From the NCBI GenBank assembly GCA_022818765.1, contig CP063810.1:769309-833308 (forward strand): a DNA stretch of 64,000 nt, in the 5' to 3' direction. The position numbers and the translations under genes are program-made. Positions 49,746 through 59,611 of this stretch are shown here, piece by piece (the stretch's first letter is position 1; each line of letters opens with the position of its first letter). Under the pieces are notes generated by a model. It was not told the origin of the DNA, did not search any database, and worked only from the letters and a program-made list of their open reading frames with translations. This DNA comes from Bordetella sp. (lineage in GTDB: Bacteria > Pseudomonadota > Gammaproteobacteria > Burkholderiales > Burkholderiaceae_B).

Positions 49746-50978
49746 ATGCAAAATTCTAACTATTCTGCTAATTATAATTCAGAAATTCTATCAATTTTTT
49801 CTATTTTGAAACAAGGATCCAATGAAGTTCTTATAGAAGATGAGTTTATAAAAAAACTAAAAAGAAGTCAGATTAAAGGAATTCCATTAATCATTAAATT
49901 AGGATTGGATCCAACAGCACCTGATATTCATATTGGGCATACAATAGTTCTTAATAAGTTACGACAATTTCAAGATTTGGGACATGTAATAAATCTTTTG
50001 ATTGGAGATTTCACATCTATTATAGGGGATCCTAGTGGACGTAATTCAACACGTCCATTATTAACCAAAGAACAAATAAAAATTAACTCAGAAACTTATT
50101 ACGATCAAATACAAAAAATTTTAAATCCTAAGTTTCTTAAAATTTTATACAATTCTACTTGGTATAATAAACTTGGGTCCTATGAAATAATAAACTTATC
50201 ATCTCACTATACAATAGCAAGAATGATTGAAAGACAAGATTTTTCAAATCGATTTAGAAAAAATATTCCTATTTTTATTCATGAATTTCTTTATCCATTA
50301 ATCCAAGGTTATGATTCAGTTGAAATTAAGGCAGATGTGGAAATTGGAGGTACTGATCAAAAGTTTAATCTTTTAGTTGGTCGTGAATTACAAAAGGAAT
50401 ATGGCCAAGAACCACAATGTGTTATGACAATGCCTTTATTGGTTGGAACAGATGGTATTGAGAAGATGTCAAAATCCAAAAATAATTATATTGGAATTTC
50501 AGAATCTCCCGATTCAATGTTTGGAAAATTGATGTCTATTTCAGATTCACTGATGTGGAAATATTATGATCTTTTATCTTTTAAATCAATTAAAGAGTTA
50601 AAAATTCTTAAACATGAAATTCAAAATGGAAAAAATCCTAAAGATGCAAAAGTTGCATTAGCTAAGGAATTAATTCAACGATTTCATAATGCAAAGCTTG
50701 CTGAGAAAGCTGAAGAAAATTTCAATGCACAATTTTGCTCAGGACTGGTACCTCAGAATATACTTGAAATTAATTTAGGATATGCTCCAATGAATATTGT
50801 TAAAATACTTAAAGAGTCAGGTTTATCATCATCAAATTCAGAAGCTCAAAGAAATATTCAACAAGGAGGAATTCGCATAGATAATCAACGAATAAATGAT
50901 AGATCACTATGTTTGAATGCTGGTACTTATGTCGTTCAATTGGGGAAAAGAAAATTTGTTCGTGTAAACTTAATTTGA
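49746..50978 (+). CDS. tyrS: Tyrosyl-tRNA synthetase
   Basis: 410 residues, class I synthetase. HIGH-type motif in 'GLDPTAPDIHIGHTIVLNKL', KMSKS in 'GIEKMSKSKNNYIGIS', 'GGTDQKFNLLVGRELQ' (TyrRS-specific) and a C-terminal S4-like RNA-binding domain ('ARRNIQQGGIRID'-like stretch near 375). Full length. Next to the M23 peptidase gene, divergent, as in Bordetella. Confidence 0.96.
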   Translation: MQNSNYSANYNSEILSIFSILKQGSNEVLIEDEFIKKLKRSQIKGIPLIIKLGLDPTAPDIHIGHTIVLNKLRQFQDLGHVINLLIGDFTSIIGDPSGRNSTRPLLTKEQIKINSETYYDQIQKILNPKFLKILYNSTWYNKLGSYEIINLSSHYTIARMIERQDFSNRFRKNIPIFIHEFLYPLIQGYDSVEIKADVEIGGTDQKFNLLVGRELQKEYGQEPQCVMTMPLLVGTDGIEKMSKSKNNYIGISESPDSMFGKLMSISDSLMWKYYDLLSFKSIKELKILKHEIQNGKNPKDAKVALAKELIQRFHNAKLAEKAEENFNAQFCSGLVPQNILEINLGYAPMNIVKILKESGLSSSNSEAQRNIQQGGIRIDNQRINDRSLCLNAGTYVVQLGKRKFVRVNLI

Positions 50979-51120
50979 TTTTTATAAGACATTTTTTTAA
51001 AAATTCCAGATTCGAGTTTATATATATTAAAAAACTTTCTTCTTGAGAAAAGCTTAAGCGACAATATTACGATTTTTCAATTTCAAAGTATTTTTCAATT
51101 TTTTATTTTTAGGAAACTGT

Positions 51121-52374
51121 ATGCCTAATAAAATGCCTTGTTTATCGCAAGTAGATCCGGATGTATGGAATAGTATTCAAAAAGAAAATGTTCGACAAGA
51201 AGAACATATTGAATTAATAGCTTCAGAAAATTATGCAAGTCTTGCTGTGATGGAAGCACAAGGTTCTCAATTGACCAACAAGTATGCTGAGGGTTATCCT
51301 GGCAATCGTTATTATGGTGGATGTCAATATGTTGATTTAGTTGAAAAAATAGCAATTAATCGTTTAAAAGAGATATTTGGCTCAGAAACAGCAAACGTAC
51401 AACCTCATTCTGGTTCTCAAGCAAATCAGGGAGTATATATGGCGATTCTTAACCCGGGGGATACAGTTTTGGGAATGAGTTTAAATGCTGGAGGTCATTT
51501 AACTCATGGTTCACCGGTTAATTCTTCTGGATTACTATATAATTTTATTCCTTATGGATTAGATAAAAACGAAATAATTGATTATAATCAAATTGAAATT
51601 CTTGCCAAAATATATCAACCTCGACTGATAGTTGCTGGAGCATCTTCATATTCATTGCATATTGATTTTGAACGTATAGCAAGCATTGCTAAAAAAAATA
51701 ATTCATTATTAATGGTAGATATTGCTCACTATGCTGGATTGATTGCTGGTAAGGTCTATCCTAATCCGGTTCCTTATGCAGATTTTATTACATCAACAAC
51801 TCATAAATCTTTGAGAGGGCCTCGAGGTGGATTTATCATGATGAAATCAATTTTTGAAAAATCAGTTAATTCTGCTATTTTTCCCGGTATTCAAGGTGGG
51901 CCATTGATGCATACCATTGCAGCTAAAGCTGTTGCTTTCAAGGAAGCTTTGTCTACAAAATTTCAAATTTATACTAAGCAAGTGGTGCGAAATGCAAAAG
52001 CTTTAGCAAACGTTCTAGCTAAACGTGGTTTCCGTATTGTTTCAGGTGGAACTGACAGTCATCTTTTTTTAGTAGATCTTCGTCAAAAAGGAATCACAGG
52101 AAAAGAAGCTGAATTGGCTTTGGGAAAAGCAAAAATTACAGTAAATAAAAACTCTATCCCAAATGATCCAGAAAAACCACTTATTACAAGTGGTATTCGG
52201 ATTGGAACCTTAGCTATAACAACTCGTGGATTTATGGAAAATGAATCTAAAATTATTGCTAATTTAATTGCTGATATTCTTGAATATCCATTTGATGAAA
52301 ATAATATTAAATCTGTTATTGAACGCGTGGATCGTTTAACACAGGAATTTCCTGTTTATAATGTCAAATGCTGA
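51121..52374 (+). CDS. glyA: Serine hydroxymethyltransferase
   Basis: Converts serine and tetrahydrofolate to glycine and methylene-tetrahydrofolate, the main one-carbon source. 417 residues. '[20 protein letters not shown]', '[18 protein letters not shown]', '[14 protein letters not shown]' and the PLP-lysine segment '[15 protein letters not shown]' are all present. RBS 'TTAGGAAAC'. First gene of glyA-nrdR-ribD-ribE, the conserved order in many Proteobacteria. Confidence 0.97.
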   Translation: MPNKMPCLSQVDPDVWNSIQKENVRQEEHIELIASENYASLAVMEAQGSQLTNKYAEGYPGNRYYGGCQYVDLVEKIAINRLKEIFGSETANVQPHSGSQANQGVYMAILNPGDTVLGMSLNAGGHLTHGSPVNSSGLLYNFIPYGLDKNEIIDYNQIEILAKIYQPRLIVAGASSYSLHIDFERIASIAKKNNSLLMVDIAHYAGLIAGKVYPNPVPYADFITSTTHKSLRGPRGGFIMMKSIFEKSVNSAIFPGIQGGPLMHTIAAKAVAFKEALSTKFQIYTKQVVRNAKALANVLAKRGFRIVSGGTDSHLFLVDLRQKGITGKEAELALGKAKITVNKNSIPNDPEKPLITSGIRIGTLAITTRGFMENESKIIANLIADILEYPFDENNIKSVIERVDRLTQEFPVYNVKC

Positions 52375-52429
52375 AATAAATCTATTATTTTATGATAAAA
52401 GATTAATTTCATAAGGGAAAATAAATTAC

Positions 52430-52903
52430 ATGAAATGCCCATTTTGTGGACATTCAGATACTCAGGTTTTAGATAGTCGAGTTTCATCTGAAGAAGCCGA
52501 TACTGTTCGTCGTCGAAGGCGATGTTTATCTTGCGATAAACGATTTACAACTTATGAGAGAGTAGGATTAGCTTTGCCGTCTGTAGTAAAGAGAAATGGA
52601 AATTGTAGTGATTATGATGGCATTAAGCTTCGAAACAGTTTTGCATTAGCTCTCCGAAAGAGACCTATTGATCTGAAAGAAATTGATAGTGCTGTAGTTC
52701 GTATTGAAGAATTTTTATTAATAAGTGGGTTAAGGGAGGTTCAGACCCAACATATTGGAAAGTTGGTTATGAACGAATTAAAAAAATTAGATCAAGTGGC
52801 TTATTTACGCTATGCATCAGTTTATAAGAATTTTGAAACAGTTAAAGATTTTATTAATATTATAGAAGAAATACACAATGATTCTTTTAAAATTGAAAAT
52901 TAA
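52430..52903 (+). CDS. nrdR: Transcriptional repressor NrdR
   Basis: Repressor of ribonucleotide reductase genes that senses ATP/dATP. 157 residues: zinc ribbon with Cys pairs in '[17 protein letters not shown]' and '[14 protein letters not shown]', then the ATP-cone from '[18 protein letters not shown]'. The tandem NrdR-like boxes before nrdA at 41.95 kb are its likely target, so regulator and target are both retained in a genome that has lost most regulators. Confidence 0.96.
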   Translation: MKCPFCGHSDTQVLDSRVSSEEADTVRRRRRCLSCDKRFTTYERVGLALPSVVKRNGNCSDYDGIKLRNSFALALRKRPIDLKEIDSAVVRIEEFLLISGLREVQTQHIGKLVMNELKKLDQVAYLRYASVYKNFETVKDFINIIEEIHNDSFKIEN

Positions 52904-52955
52904 CAAATTTAAATCACATATTTCTTTTTTAAGATTTTGAATCTTTATTTAAAAG

Positions 52956-54101
52956 ATGATATCTAAATTTCACAATAATGACATTCTTTGGATGGAGAAA
53001 GCTTTAGCATTAGCTGAAACAGTGTTATATAATACAACTCCAAATCCTAGAGTAGGATGCATTATTGTAAAAAATGGACATTTTATTTCTCAAGGAGTGA
53101 CTCAAGTTCCAGGAGAAGCTCACGCTGAGATATGTGCAATCCAAGAAGCTAGGTTAAAAAATCATTGTCTTAAAGGGTCTACGATATATGTTACTTTAGA
53201 ACCTTGTAGTCATTATGGAAGGACACCTCCTTGTGTAGATTCTTTATTAGCTATACAACCAAAACGTGTAGTTGTAGCGATGGTAGATCCAAATCCAAAT
53301 GTTAGAAGGAGAGGAATTAATCGACTTCGTGCTGCTGGAATCGATGTAACAGTTGGGGTTTGCAAAAATCAAGCTTTGCAATTAAATGTAGGCTTTGTAT
53401 CTAGAATGACACGTGGAACTCCATGGATTTGGTTAAAAATAGCATCATCATTAGATGGTAGAAGTTCTCTTTATAATGGGAAATCTCAGTGGATTACTGG
53501 TTATCAAGCTCGAAAAGATGGTCATCATTGGAGAGCACGAAGTTGTGTAATTCTTACTGGGATTGGAACAATACTTAAAGATAACCCATTATTAAATGTT
53601 AGGAATGTAAATACAATCAGACAACCAATTAAAGCAATTATAGATACTCAGTTTAGAATTCCTGAAAATGCTAGAATATTTGATGGATCAAAGGTCTTAA
53701 TTTTCACATCTGAAATTCTAAATTTAAATAAAGCAAGTAGATTAGCTAAAAATAATGTAGAAATAGTTATTTTGCCTATTATAAAAAACGGAAAATTGGA
53801 TTTATCTGTTATGATTGAGTGGTTTGCATCAAATAATGTAAATGAAATTCATGTTGAGGCTGGATCTATTCTAAATGGTGCATTGTTGTTAAACAATTAT
53901 ATAGATGAATTGATAGTTTATATTTCTCCAATCTTAATTGGGGACGCTTGTCCCATAGCTAAGCTACCTATCTTAGAGAAATTAGATAAAGCTTGGAAAT
54001 TTAGTTTTTTAGATTTAAAATCTTTTGGAAATGATATAAGATTTCATGTCCGTTCAATTGAAAAATGGAATGCTCTTTGTAAAGCAATTGATTGTATATA
54101 G
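52956..54101 (+). CDS. ribD: Bifunctional riboflavin biosynthesis deaminase/reductase
   Basis: Deaminates the pyrimidine and reduces the ribosyl group in riboflavin synthesis. 381 residues. Deaminase domain (to about 150): zinc and catalytic residues in 'PGEAHAEICAIQEA' and 'LEPCSHYGRTPPCVDS'. Reductase domain: 'LKIASSLDGRSSLYNGKSQW', 'GIGTILKDNPLLNVR' and 'IHVEAGSILNGALL' (usually EGG; here EAG). Followed by ribE with a 25-base gap. Confidence 0.95.
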   Translation: MISKFHNNDILWMEKALALAETVLYNTTPNPRVGCIIVKNGHFISQGVTQVPGEAHAEICAIQEARLKNHCLKGSTIYVTLEPCSHYGRTPPCVDSLLAIQPKRVVVAMVDPNPNVRRRGINRLRAAGIDVTVGVCKNQALQLNVGFVSRMTRGTPWIWLKIASSLDGRSSLYNGKSQWITGYQARKDGHHWRARSCVILTGIGTILKDNPLLNVRNVNTIRQPIKAIIDTQFRIPENARIFDGSKVLIFTSEILNLNKASRLAKNNVEIVILPIIKNGKLDLSVMIEWFASNNVNEIHVEAGSILNGALLLNNYIDELIVYISPILIGDACPIAKLPILEKLDKAWKFSFLDLKSFGNDIRFHVRSIEKWNALCKAIDCI

Positions 54102-54126
54102 TTTCAAACTTTAAATTAAATAGTAT

Positions 54127-54741
54127 ATGTTCACTGGAATTGTAGAATCGGTTGGTAAAATTGTTGATATAAAACATATAGATGAACAATCTGGATTACA
54201 ACTAGAAATTGAAGCAAGAGATTTGAAACTTTCCGATACTAAAATAGGTGATTCTATTTCTGTTCAGGGAGCGTGCATGACTGTAAGTAATTTAAATTTG
54301 AAACTTAATAGTTTTAGTGTTATTGTTTCTAAGCAGAGTTTAAAATCGACAACCGGTTTAAATTGTATCAATGAGGTGAATCTAGAAAAATCTTTATATG
54401 CAAATAGTAGATTAGGAGGGCATTTTTTATTAGGTCATATAGATTCCTTAGGAAAAATAAAAAGTTTATCCTCAGTAGGAAATTCGTTGGAATTAGTTTT
54501 ATGTATTCAAAACGATATAGCTCGTTATTTAGTTTATAAGGGTCCAATTGCTGTTAATGGAATTAGTTTAACAATCAATAAGATAATAAAAGAAAAAGAT
54601 AATTTTGAGGTTAGTATGAATATAATTCCTCATACGATAATTAATACAACAATTCGAAATGAAAAAATAGAAAATTTAGTTAATATTGAAGTTGATATTT
54701 TAGCTCGATATGTTGAAAATTTTTCAAAAAAAATTTTATAA
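54127..54741 (+). CDS. ribE: Riboflavin synthase, alpha subunit
   Basis: Dismutates two 6,7-dimethyl-8-ribityllumazine to riboflavin. 204 residues built of two lumazine-binding repeats: first from 'MFTGIVESVGKIVDI', with 'DSISVQGACMTV'; second from 'GGHFLLGHIDSLGKI', with 'PIAVNGISLTINKI'. 'SRLGGHFLLGH' is the linker signature. Called ribC in some organisms. Ends 50 bases before tRNA-Ser. Confidence 0.95.
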   Translation: MFTGIVESVGKIVDIKHIDEQSGLQLEIEARDLKLSDTKIGDSISVQGACMTVSNLNLKLNSFSVIVSKQSLKSTTGLNCINEVNLEKSLYANSRLGGHFLLGHIDSLGKIKSLSSVGNSLELVLCIQNDIARYLVYKGPIAVNGISLTINKIIKEKDNFEVSMNIIPHTIINTTIRNEKIENLVNIEVDILARYVENFSKKIL

Positions 54742-54792
54742 ATAGAATATCTATTAACTCTTAAATTATGAATTTAATTATTTACACAGATC

Positions 54793-54881
54793 GGACGGGT
54801 GGCCGAGTGGTTTAAGGCGCACGCCTGGAAAGCGTGTATACAAAATTTGTATCGGGGGTTCGAATCCCCCTCTGTCCGCCA
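54793..54881 (+). tRNA. tRNA-Ser (GGA), CCA encoded
   Basis: Class II tRNA with long variable arm. The acceptor GGACGGG pairs with TCTGTCC with two G-U pairs, the D-arm contains GCCGAGTGGTTTAAGGC, the anticodon loop CTGGAAA has anticodon GGA, the variable arm is formed by TATACAAA...TTTGTATC, and the T-arm GGGGGTTCGAATCCCCC is perfect. Discriminator G then CCA. Reads UCC/UCU codons. Confidence 0.96.
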
Positions 54882-54900
54882 AAATTTAATTGAATTTTAT

Positions 54901-55563
54901 TTAAATATTCCAAGATTCATGATTATAAGCTGAGTTCCAAAAAATCCATTCTAATTTCATTGAATCATTATAAGCAGCATGCATTTGGTTAATTGTTGAT
55001 TTATCACAATTTTTTCCAATTTTATCTATAATTTGAATTATGAATTTGACAATTAATTGAAATTCTTTTCCTGCATATGTTTTTATCCATTTCATATATG
55101 GATTTGTTTTCTTTGCATTTTTATAAATATGCAATCCAATTTCAGAATAGATCCAAAAACAAGGCAATAATGCAGCAATTATAATTGGATAAGAAGCACT
55201 AAAAGCTGTACTAATTAGAAAATGACTATAATGATGACAAGCTGATGATATTGGGATATCAGAAACCTCATTTTCATTAATTTTTAATTCTTTTAGAAAA
55301 ATTTTATGTAAGCTATATTCTAGAAGAATAGCACTTTTTGAAGCCTCTAAAAATTGAACAATTTCATCAGTGTTTTCTGCTTTAGCTGCAACAATAGCTA
55401 ACGTTCTAGACAAAGAAATTAAATAATGAGAATCTTGTAAAATGTAATATTTGAAAGTTTCTTGACGAAGTCTTCCATTAGCTAGTTCTTTGTTGAAAGG
55501 CATATTACACATAGTTTCAAAAAGTTGAATATTTCGAATCCAAGCATCGGCACTAAATGTCAT
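54901..55563 (-). CDS. tenA: TenA family aminopyrimidine aminohydrolase (thiaminase II)
   Basis: Salvages thiamine breakdown products by hydrolysing aminopyrimidine to HMP. 220 residues, all-helical. 'FKYYILQDSHYLISLSRTLA' with the pyrimidine-binding Tyr/Asp, catalytic Cys in 'ISSACHHYSHFLISTAF', and 'IAALLPCFWIYSEIG' are conserved; 'WIKTYAGKEF' precedes the last helices with the Glu. With thiD, thiE, thiG and thiS this suggests both synthesis and salvage of the pyrimidine branch. Between two tRNA genes. Confidence 0.93.
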   Translation of the reverse strand: MTFSADAWIRNIQLFETMCNMPFNKELANGRLRQETFKYYILQDSHYLISLSRTLAIVAAKAENTDEIVQFLEASKSAILLEYSLHKIFLKELKINENEVSDIPISSACHHYSHFLISTAFSASYPIIIAALLPCFWIYSEIGLHIYKNAKKTNPYMKWIKTYAGKEFQLIVKFIIQIIDKIGKNCDKSTINQMHAAYNDSMKLEWIFWNSAYNHESWNI

Positions 55564-55747
55564 AAAAATCCTTTTTAGAATTCAAAAAATTGAATTGGTT
55601 TATATCAAAAATTATGCTTAGAAGATTTTAGTTTAAATTATTTTATGATATTTTTAAGCTTGAAAATAATAGTATCAAAAAATGAGTTTTTTAATTTTGA
55701 AATATAACTTTCACAAAGTTTAATTTTTGCAGTTTTCTAAAAGAAAA

Positions 55748-55832
55748 TGGTACCCGAGGCCGGAATTGAACCGGCATGCTAAAAAGCGGGGGATTTTGAG
55801 TCCCCTGTGTCTACCAATTTCACCACTCGGGC
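55748..55832 (-). tRNA. tRNA-Leu (CAA), CCA encoded
   Basis: On the minus strand, acceptor GCCCGAG pairs with CTCGGGT (one G-U), the D-arm includes GTGGTGAAATTGGTAGAC, the anticodon arm GGGGA-CTCAAAA-TCCCC has anticodon CAA, the long variable arm and T-loop GTTCAATTC follow, then discriminator A and encoded CCA. Reads UUG. Confidence 0.96.
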
Positions 55833-55942
55833 ATTTCAAAAATTGAATTTAGAAAAAATTAAACATCGTTCTACATTGTATATCTTTTATAAAAAAAATT
55901 GGTTGGCTTTAAGCTTTTTTAAAAAATGAAACTTTTTTATTT

Positions 55943-56785
55943 TTATGAAATAATTTTAGATATGATGAATTTTTGACTCACATAGGTTAAAACGAGAAAT
56001 AAAAAACCTGAAAGAGTCCAATGCAAAGCCACTCGTCCTCGCCAGCCCCATCTGTATCGACCTAATAGTAGCAAACCAAATGTCACCCAGGATAATAACG
56101 TAAAAATGATTTTATGATCAAATAACCAAGAAGTTTCATTCAATACAATAACCGAAGCAACCAAACCAGATCCAACAGTAAGCGTTAAAAATAGAAAACC
56201 TATTCCAATAGTTCTAAATAAAATTTTTTCTTGTATTAGAATCGGAGGCTGAATCTCAAATATTTGATTTACAAAACTATTTTCAGATATTTTTTTTAAA
56301 AAATTGCGTAAATAATAATTTAGTAAAGCCATAAATATAGCATGAAAAGCTGCTACTGTAATTAATCCATAAGAACTTAATGCAAGAAATAAATGTATCC
56401 GCAACCAATAATTTTCAGAACTTTGAATAAGGCTCTTTTTCGCAAAATTTGCAGCTAAAATACAACTTAATGCGCCAAGAGGTAATAAGATTAGGTATAA
56501 CCTTCCCATTTTTCTTGCAATAGTATTTTCTGTCCATAGAATGATCAGACTTAGCCAAAGTATTGCTGAGAAACCAATTGTAGGATTTAAAAATAAACTA
56601 TTGTTTTCTAGTAAATTAGCTCTTAAACTGAATCCGTGAGCAATGATTCCTATCAATAGAAAGACGTGCAGTTTTATATTTATTTTTTCAAATTCTTTAT
56701 TTTTATATAAATGCTGCCAGAAAAATATTGATAAGACAGAATAAATGATAGTAGAAATTGCATATGTTAAAATTAACGATTTCAT
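55943..56785 (-). CDS. YpjD/CcsA-like cytochrome c assembly membrane protein
   Basis: 280-residue inner-membrane protein with about eight hydrophobic segments. The end 'WGWRGRVALHWTLSGFLFLVL' and 'LLSWVTFGLLLLGRYR' match the CcsA/CcmC-type heme-handling family, which uses conserved His ('LRIHLFLALSSYGLI', 'LHWTLSG') for heme. I chose ATG at 56785 (MKSLILTYAIST); a TTG at 56803 is also in frame. Always beside ffh in Proteobacteria. The exact role of YpjD is unproven. Confidence 0.87.
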   Translation of the reverse strand: MKSLILTYAISTIIYSVLSIFFWQHLYKNKEFEKINIKLHVFLLIGIIAHGFSLRANLLENNSLFLNPTIGFSAILWLSLIILWTENTIARKMGRLYLILLPLGALSCILAANFAKKSLIQSSENYWLRIHLFLALSSYGLITVAAFHAIFMALLNYYLRNFLKKISENSFVNQIFEIQPPILIQEKILFRTIGIGFLFLTLTVGSGLVASVIVLNETSWLFDHKIIFTLLSWVTFGLLLLGRYRWGWRGRVALHWTLSGFLFLVLTYVSQKFIISKIIS

Positions 56786-56791
56786 AATCAA

Positions 56792-56831
56792 ATTATTATC
56801 CAATATTATTCATTATTATCCAGTATTATTT
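56792..56831. repeat. 20-bp direct repeat, two copies, between ypjD and ffh
   Basis: ATTATTATCCAATATTATTC is followed at once by a copy differing at two positions. It occupies the divergent promoter region of ypjD and ffh. Confidence 0.75.
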
Positions 56832-56910
56832 AATATTTGGAAAAAGAGGTTTTCATTACTTTATTAAAAGTACTCCTATTCAACAGAATAATTTAAGTGA
56901 AACAATTCTT

Positions 56911-58305
56911 ATGTTTGATAATTTAACTAATCGGTTATCTCATATTTTTAAAAAACTTAGCGGTCAAGCTTACTTAACAGAATCAAATATTCAAAATATG
57001 CTACGAGAAGTTCGCATAGCTCTTTTAGAAGCTGATGTTGCCTTACCTGTTGTAAGTAATTTTATCTCTAATCTTAAAAAAACAGCAGTAGGAGTTAAAG
57101 TATTAGGAAGTTTAAACCCAAGTCAAACATTGGTGGGTTTGGTTCATAAAGAATTAACGGTTTTAATGGGAGGAGATTTAGGAAAATATGCACATGAAAT
57201 TTCTCTAACGACTAAACCACCTGCTGTAATTCTTATGGTTGGTTTACAGGGAACAGGAAAAACTACCACAGCAGCAAAACTTGCATTTTGGCTTTCTAAT
57301 GGTTTGCATAAAATTAAAGATCAGAAAATTGGAAAAAAAAAGGTTTTAGTTGCTAGCACTGATATTTATCGTCCAGCAGCTATTGATCAGTTGAAAATTC
57401 TTATAGAAAAATCAAAAACTGATTTTTTTCAAAGCTATACTAATCAAAATCCAAAACAAATTGCTATAAATGCATTGCATTATGCTCAGTCTCATTACTA
57501 TGATATTCTGATCATAGATACAGCAGGTCGCTTGACTGTTGATGAATTGATGATGAAAGAGATTTCTGATATTAGCAATCTAATTAAACCTATCGAGGTT
57601 CTGCTTGTTGTAGATGCAATGCAAGGACAAAGTGCTCTTGATACTGCAAAATCTTTTTATAAGAGTTTATCTTTGACTGGTGTTATTTTGACAAAATTAG
57701 ATAGTGATTCACGTGGGGGAGCTGCATTATCAGTCTTTGAAGCTATTAATAAACCATTGAAATTTGTTGGAATATCGGAAAAACTTGATGGATTAGAATT
57801 ATTTTATCCTGATCGTATGGCTCAACGCATTCTTGGAATGGGAGACATATTGTCATTAGTAGAACGAACTCAGGAAAAAATAGATATAGAGCAAGCTAAA
57901 ACTTTAACATTACAAATTAAGTCTAATGAAAATTTCACTTTAAATAATTTCCGTGATCAGTTGCTTCAGATTGGAAAATTAGGAAGTATAAATTCTTTAT
58001 TTGAAAAACTCCCATTCAACTTTCAAAAAAATATTGGAACATTACAAAATGATCAAACAGAGAAATGGTTACGTCATAGCAAAGCTATTCTTGATTCAAT
58101 GACATTGCAAGAGAGAAACAATTCTAATTTAATAAAATCTTCTAGAAAACGAAGAATTGCATCCGGGTCAGGAGTATCTATACAAGATGTGAATCGTTTA
58201 CTGAATCAGTTTGAACAAACGAAGGATTTAATGAAAAAAATGAAAAAAGGAGGTATAGGAAAAATGATGAAATTTATGTCCGGATTGAGTAGATTGAAAA
58301 GATAA
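56911..58305 (+). CDS. ffh: Signal recognition particle protein Ffh
   Basis: GTPase that, with 4.5S RNA, targets nascent membrane proteins. 464 residues: N domain, G domain with 'GLQGTGKTTTAAKLAFWL' (P-loop), 'VLVASTDIYRPAAIDQL', 'ILIIDTAGRLTVDE' , 'LTKLDSDSRGGAALSV', and a Met-rich C-terminal M domain ('KMKKGGIGKMMKFMSGLS') that binds RNA and signal peptides. Full length. Confidence 0.97.
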   Translation: MFDNLTNRLSHIFKKLSGQAYLTESNIQNMLREVRIALLEADVALPVVSNFISNLKKTAVGVKVLGSLNPSQTLVGLVHKELTVLMGGDLGKYAHEISLTTKPPAVILMVGLQGTGKTTTAAKLAFWLSNGLHKIKDQKIGKKKVLVASTDIYRPAAIDQLKILIEKSKTDFFQSYTNQNPKQIAINALHYAQSHYYDILIIDTAGRLTVDELMMKEISDISNLIKPIEVLLVVDAMQGQSALDTAKSFYKSLSLTGVILTKLDSDSRGGAALSVFEAINKPLKFVGISEKLDGLELFYPDRMAQRILGMGDILSLVERTQEKIDIEQAKTLTLQIKSNENFTLNNFRDQLLQIGKLGSINSLFEKLPFNFQKNIGTLQNDQTEKWLRHSKAILDSMTLQERNNSNLIKSSRKRRIASGSGVSIQDVNRLLNQFEQTKDLMKKMKKGGIGKMMKFMSGLSRLKR

Positions 58306-58322
58306 CTCTACATATAAAATTT

Positions 58323-58529
58323 CTAACCGCCTCCAACAGCAGTTACAACTTCAATTAAATCGTTATTTTGTAATATTATATTATTATATTCATTTTTGTG
58401 AATCGTTTTTCCATTATGTTCAACTGCAATTCTTTTATTAGTACATTTAATACTATCTAATAACTCATATATAGTTGTGTTTAATGGAAATTGAATTTCT
58501 TTTCCATTAAGTAATACTACTAAATCCAT
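58323..58529 (-). CDS. thiS: Sulfur carrier protein ThiS
   Basis: 68-residue ubiquitin-like protein. 'VLLNGKEIQFPLNTTIYELL' is the beta-grasp start and the C-terminus ends in Gly-Gly-Gly, whose terminal Gly is thiocarboxylated and gives sulfur to ThiG. In Bordetella and relatives thiS-thiG-trmB are contiguous; here thiG sits 50 kb away and thiS remains beside trmB, so a rearrangement has split the set. Confidence 0.93.
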   Translation of the reverse strand: MDLVVLLNGKEIQFPLNTTIYELLDSIKCTNKRIAVEHNGKTIHKNEYNNIILQNNDLIEVVTAVGGG

Positions 58530-58561
58530 GCTTTGTTTCCTAATAAATATTAATTTAATAG

Positions 58562-59230
58562 TTAAAAAATCCTTTTAAAGATTAAATCCGAAATTTTGTG
58601 ACCTAGTTCAATACCTCGTTTCTCAAATTTTGTGCATGGTCTCACATGTGATCGGTTTTTGCAATCGATACCTAAATTAGTTAAAAGTGGTTCTTTACTT
58701 AAGACTTGTAACATTTGATTAGCATAATCCTCCCAATCAGTAGCGCAATGAATATAACCATTTTTACAAATACGAGTTGATATCAAACTGATGAATGATT
58801 CCTGAATTAATCGTCGTTTTTGATGACGGACTTTTGGCCACGGATCTGGAAAATAAATGTGAACACCTGATAAAGATTCACGAGGAATCATATTTTTTAT
58901 AACTTCAATAGCATTATGTTGAATTATTCTAAGGTTTTTAATATTGGATTTCTCAATTTTATTTAGGAGAGATCCTATGCCAGGTCTAAAAGTTTCAATT
59001 CCTATGAAATTTTCATTTTTTCTAGAAAGAGCTATCTCTTCAGTAGCTTCTCCCATACCAAATCCAATTTCTAAGACAGTATCAGCATTTCGACCAAATA
59101 TATTGTTAATGTTCAGATATTCTTCTTGATATGGAATCATCCATTTATTAGATAAATGTTTTAATGCATAAGCTTGATTTTGAGTAGTTCTACATCGACG
59201 ATATGTAAAATTATTTATGTAATATTTCAT
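58562..59230 (-). CDS. trmB: tRNA (guanine-N7)-methyltransferase
   Basis: Makes m7G46 in tRNA. 222 residues: SAM motif 'TVLEIGFGMGEATEEIAL', 'IGIETFRPGIGSLLNKI', and the catalytic 'VHIYFPDPWPKVRHQKRRL' are present, with 'TKFEKRGIELGHKISDL' at the C-terminus. It precedes thiS on the same strand, with 32 bases between. Confidence 0.95.
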   Translation of the reverse strand: MKYYINNFTYRRCRTTQNQAYALKHLSNKWMIPYQEEYLNINNIFGRNADTVLEIGFGMGEATEEIALSRKNENFIGIETFRPGIGSLLNKIEKSNIKNLRIIQHNAIEVIKNMIPRESLSGVHIYFPDPWPKVRHQKRRLIQESFISLISTRICKNGYIHCATDWEDYANQMLQVLSKEPLLTNLGIDCKNRSHVRPCTKFEKRGIELGHKISDLIFKRIF

Positions 59231-59611
59231 AAAGCATACAGTCCAAATCTTTGTCTCTCATTGAAAAATAATGAATTATTAGAAAAATTAGAATAACTTA
59301 TTTTTATTATTTTAATAATATTATTAAAGCTTTGAATATTCGCGAAATAAATCAAATACTTTTGAGTTAAAATGATAGATATTGTATTTTTAGATATTAA
59401 CCTCAGCAAGGAAGATCTTTATGTTGAACTAAAATCTTTTGAAGATAAGTTCAATGTAACAACATATATTCTTCAGTTTTTTTAAGATTTTTAAAAAAGT
59501 AATACTCATATGAGATGCATTTTCGTGAATTATTATCTATTTTGTAAACAATACAAATTTTTAAAATTAAATTTATCTATTTATACTAACGCGAGTCATG
59601 GAAATTAATAT
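59231..59611. other. Divergent intergenic region between trmB and recA
   Basis: About 380 AT-rich bases with no gene or repeat. I looked for a LexA-type SOS box before recA and found no convincing site. Confidence 0.5.

Noticed and set aside
59420..59611. LexA/SOS box upstream of recA
   Set aside because: No CTGT-N8-ACAG-type palindrome found.
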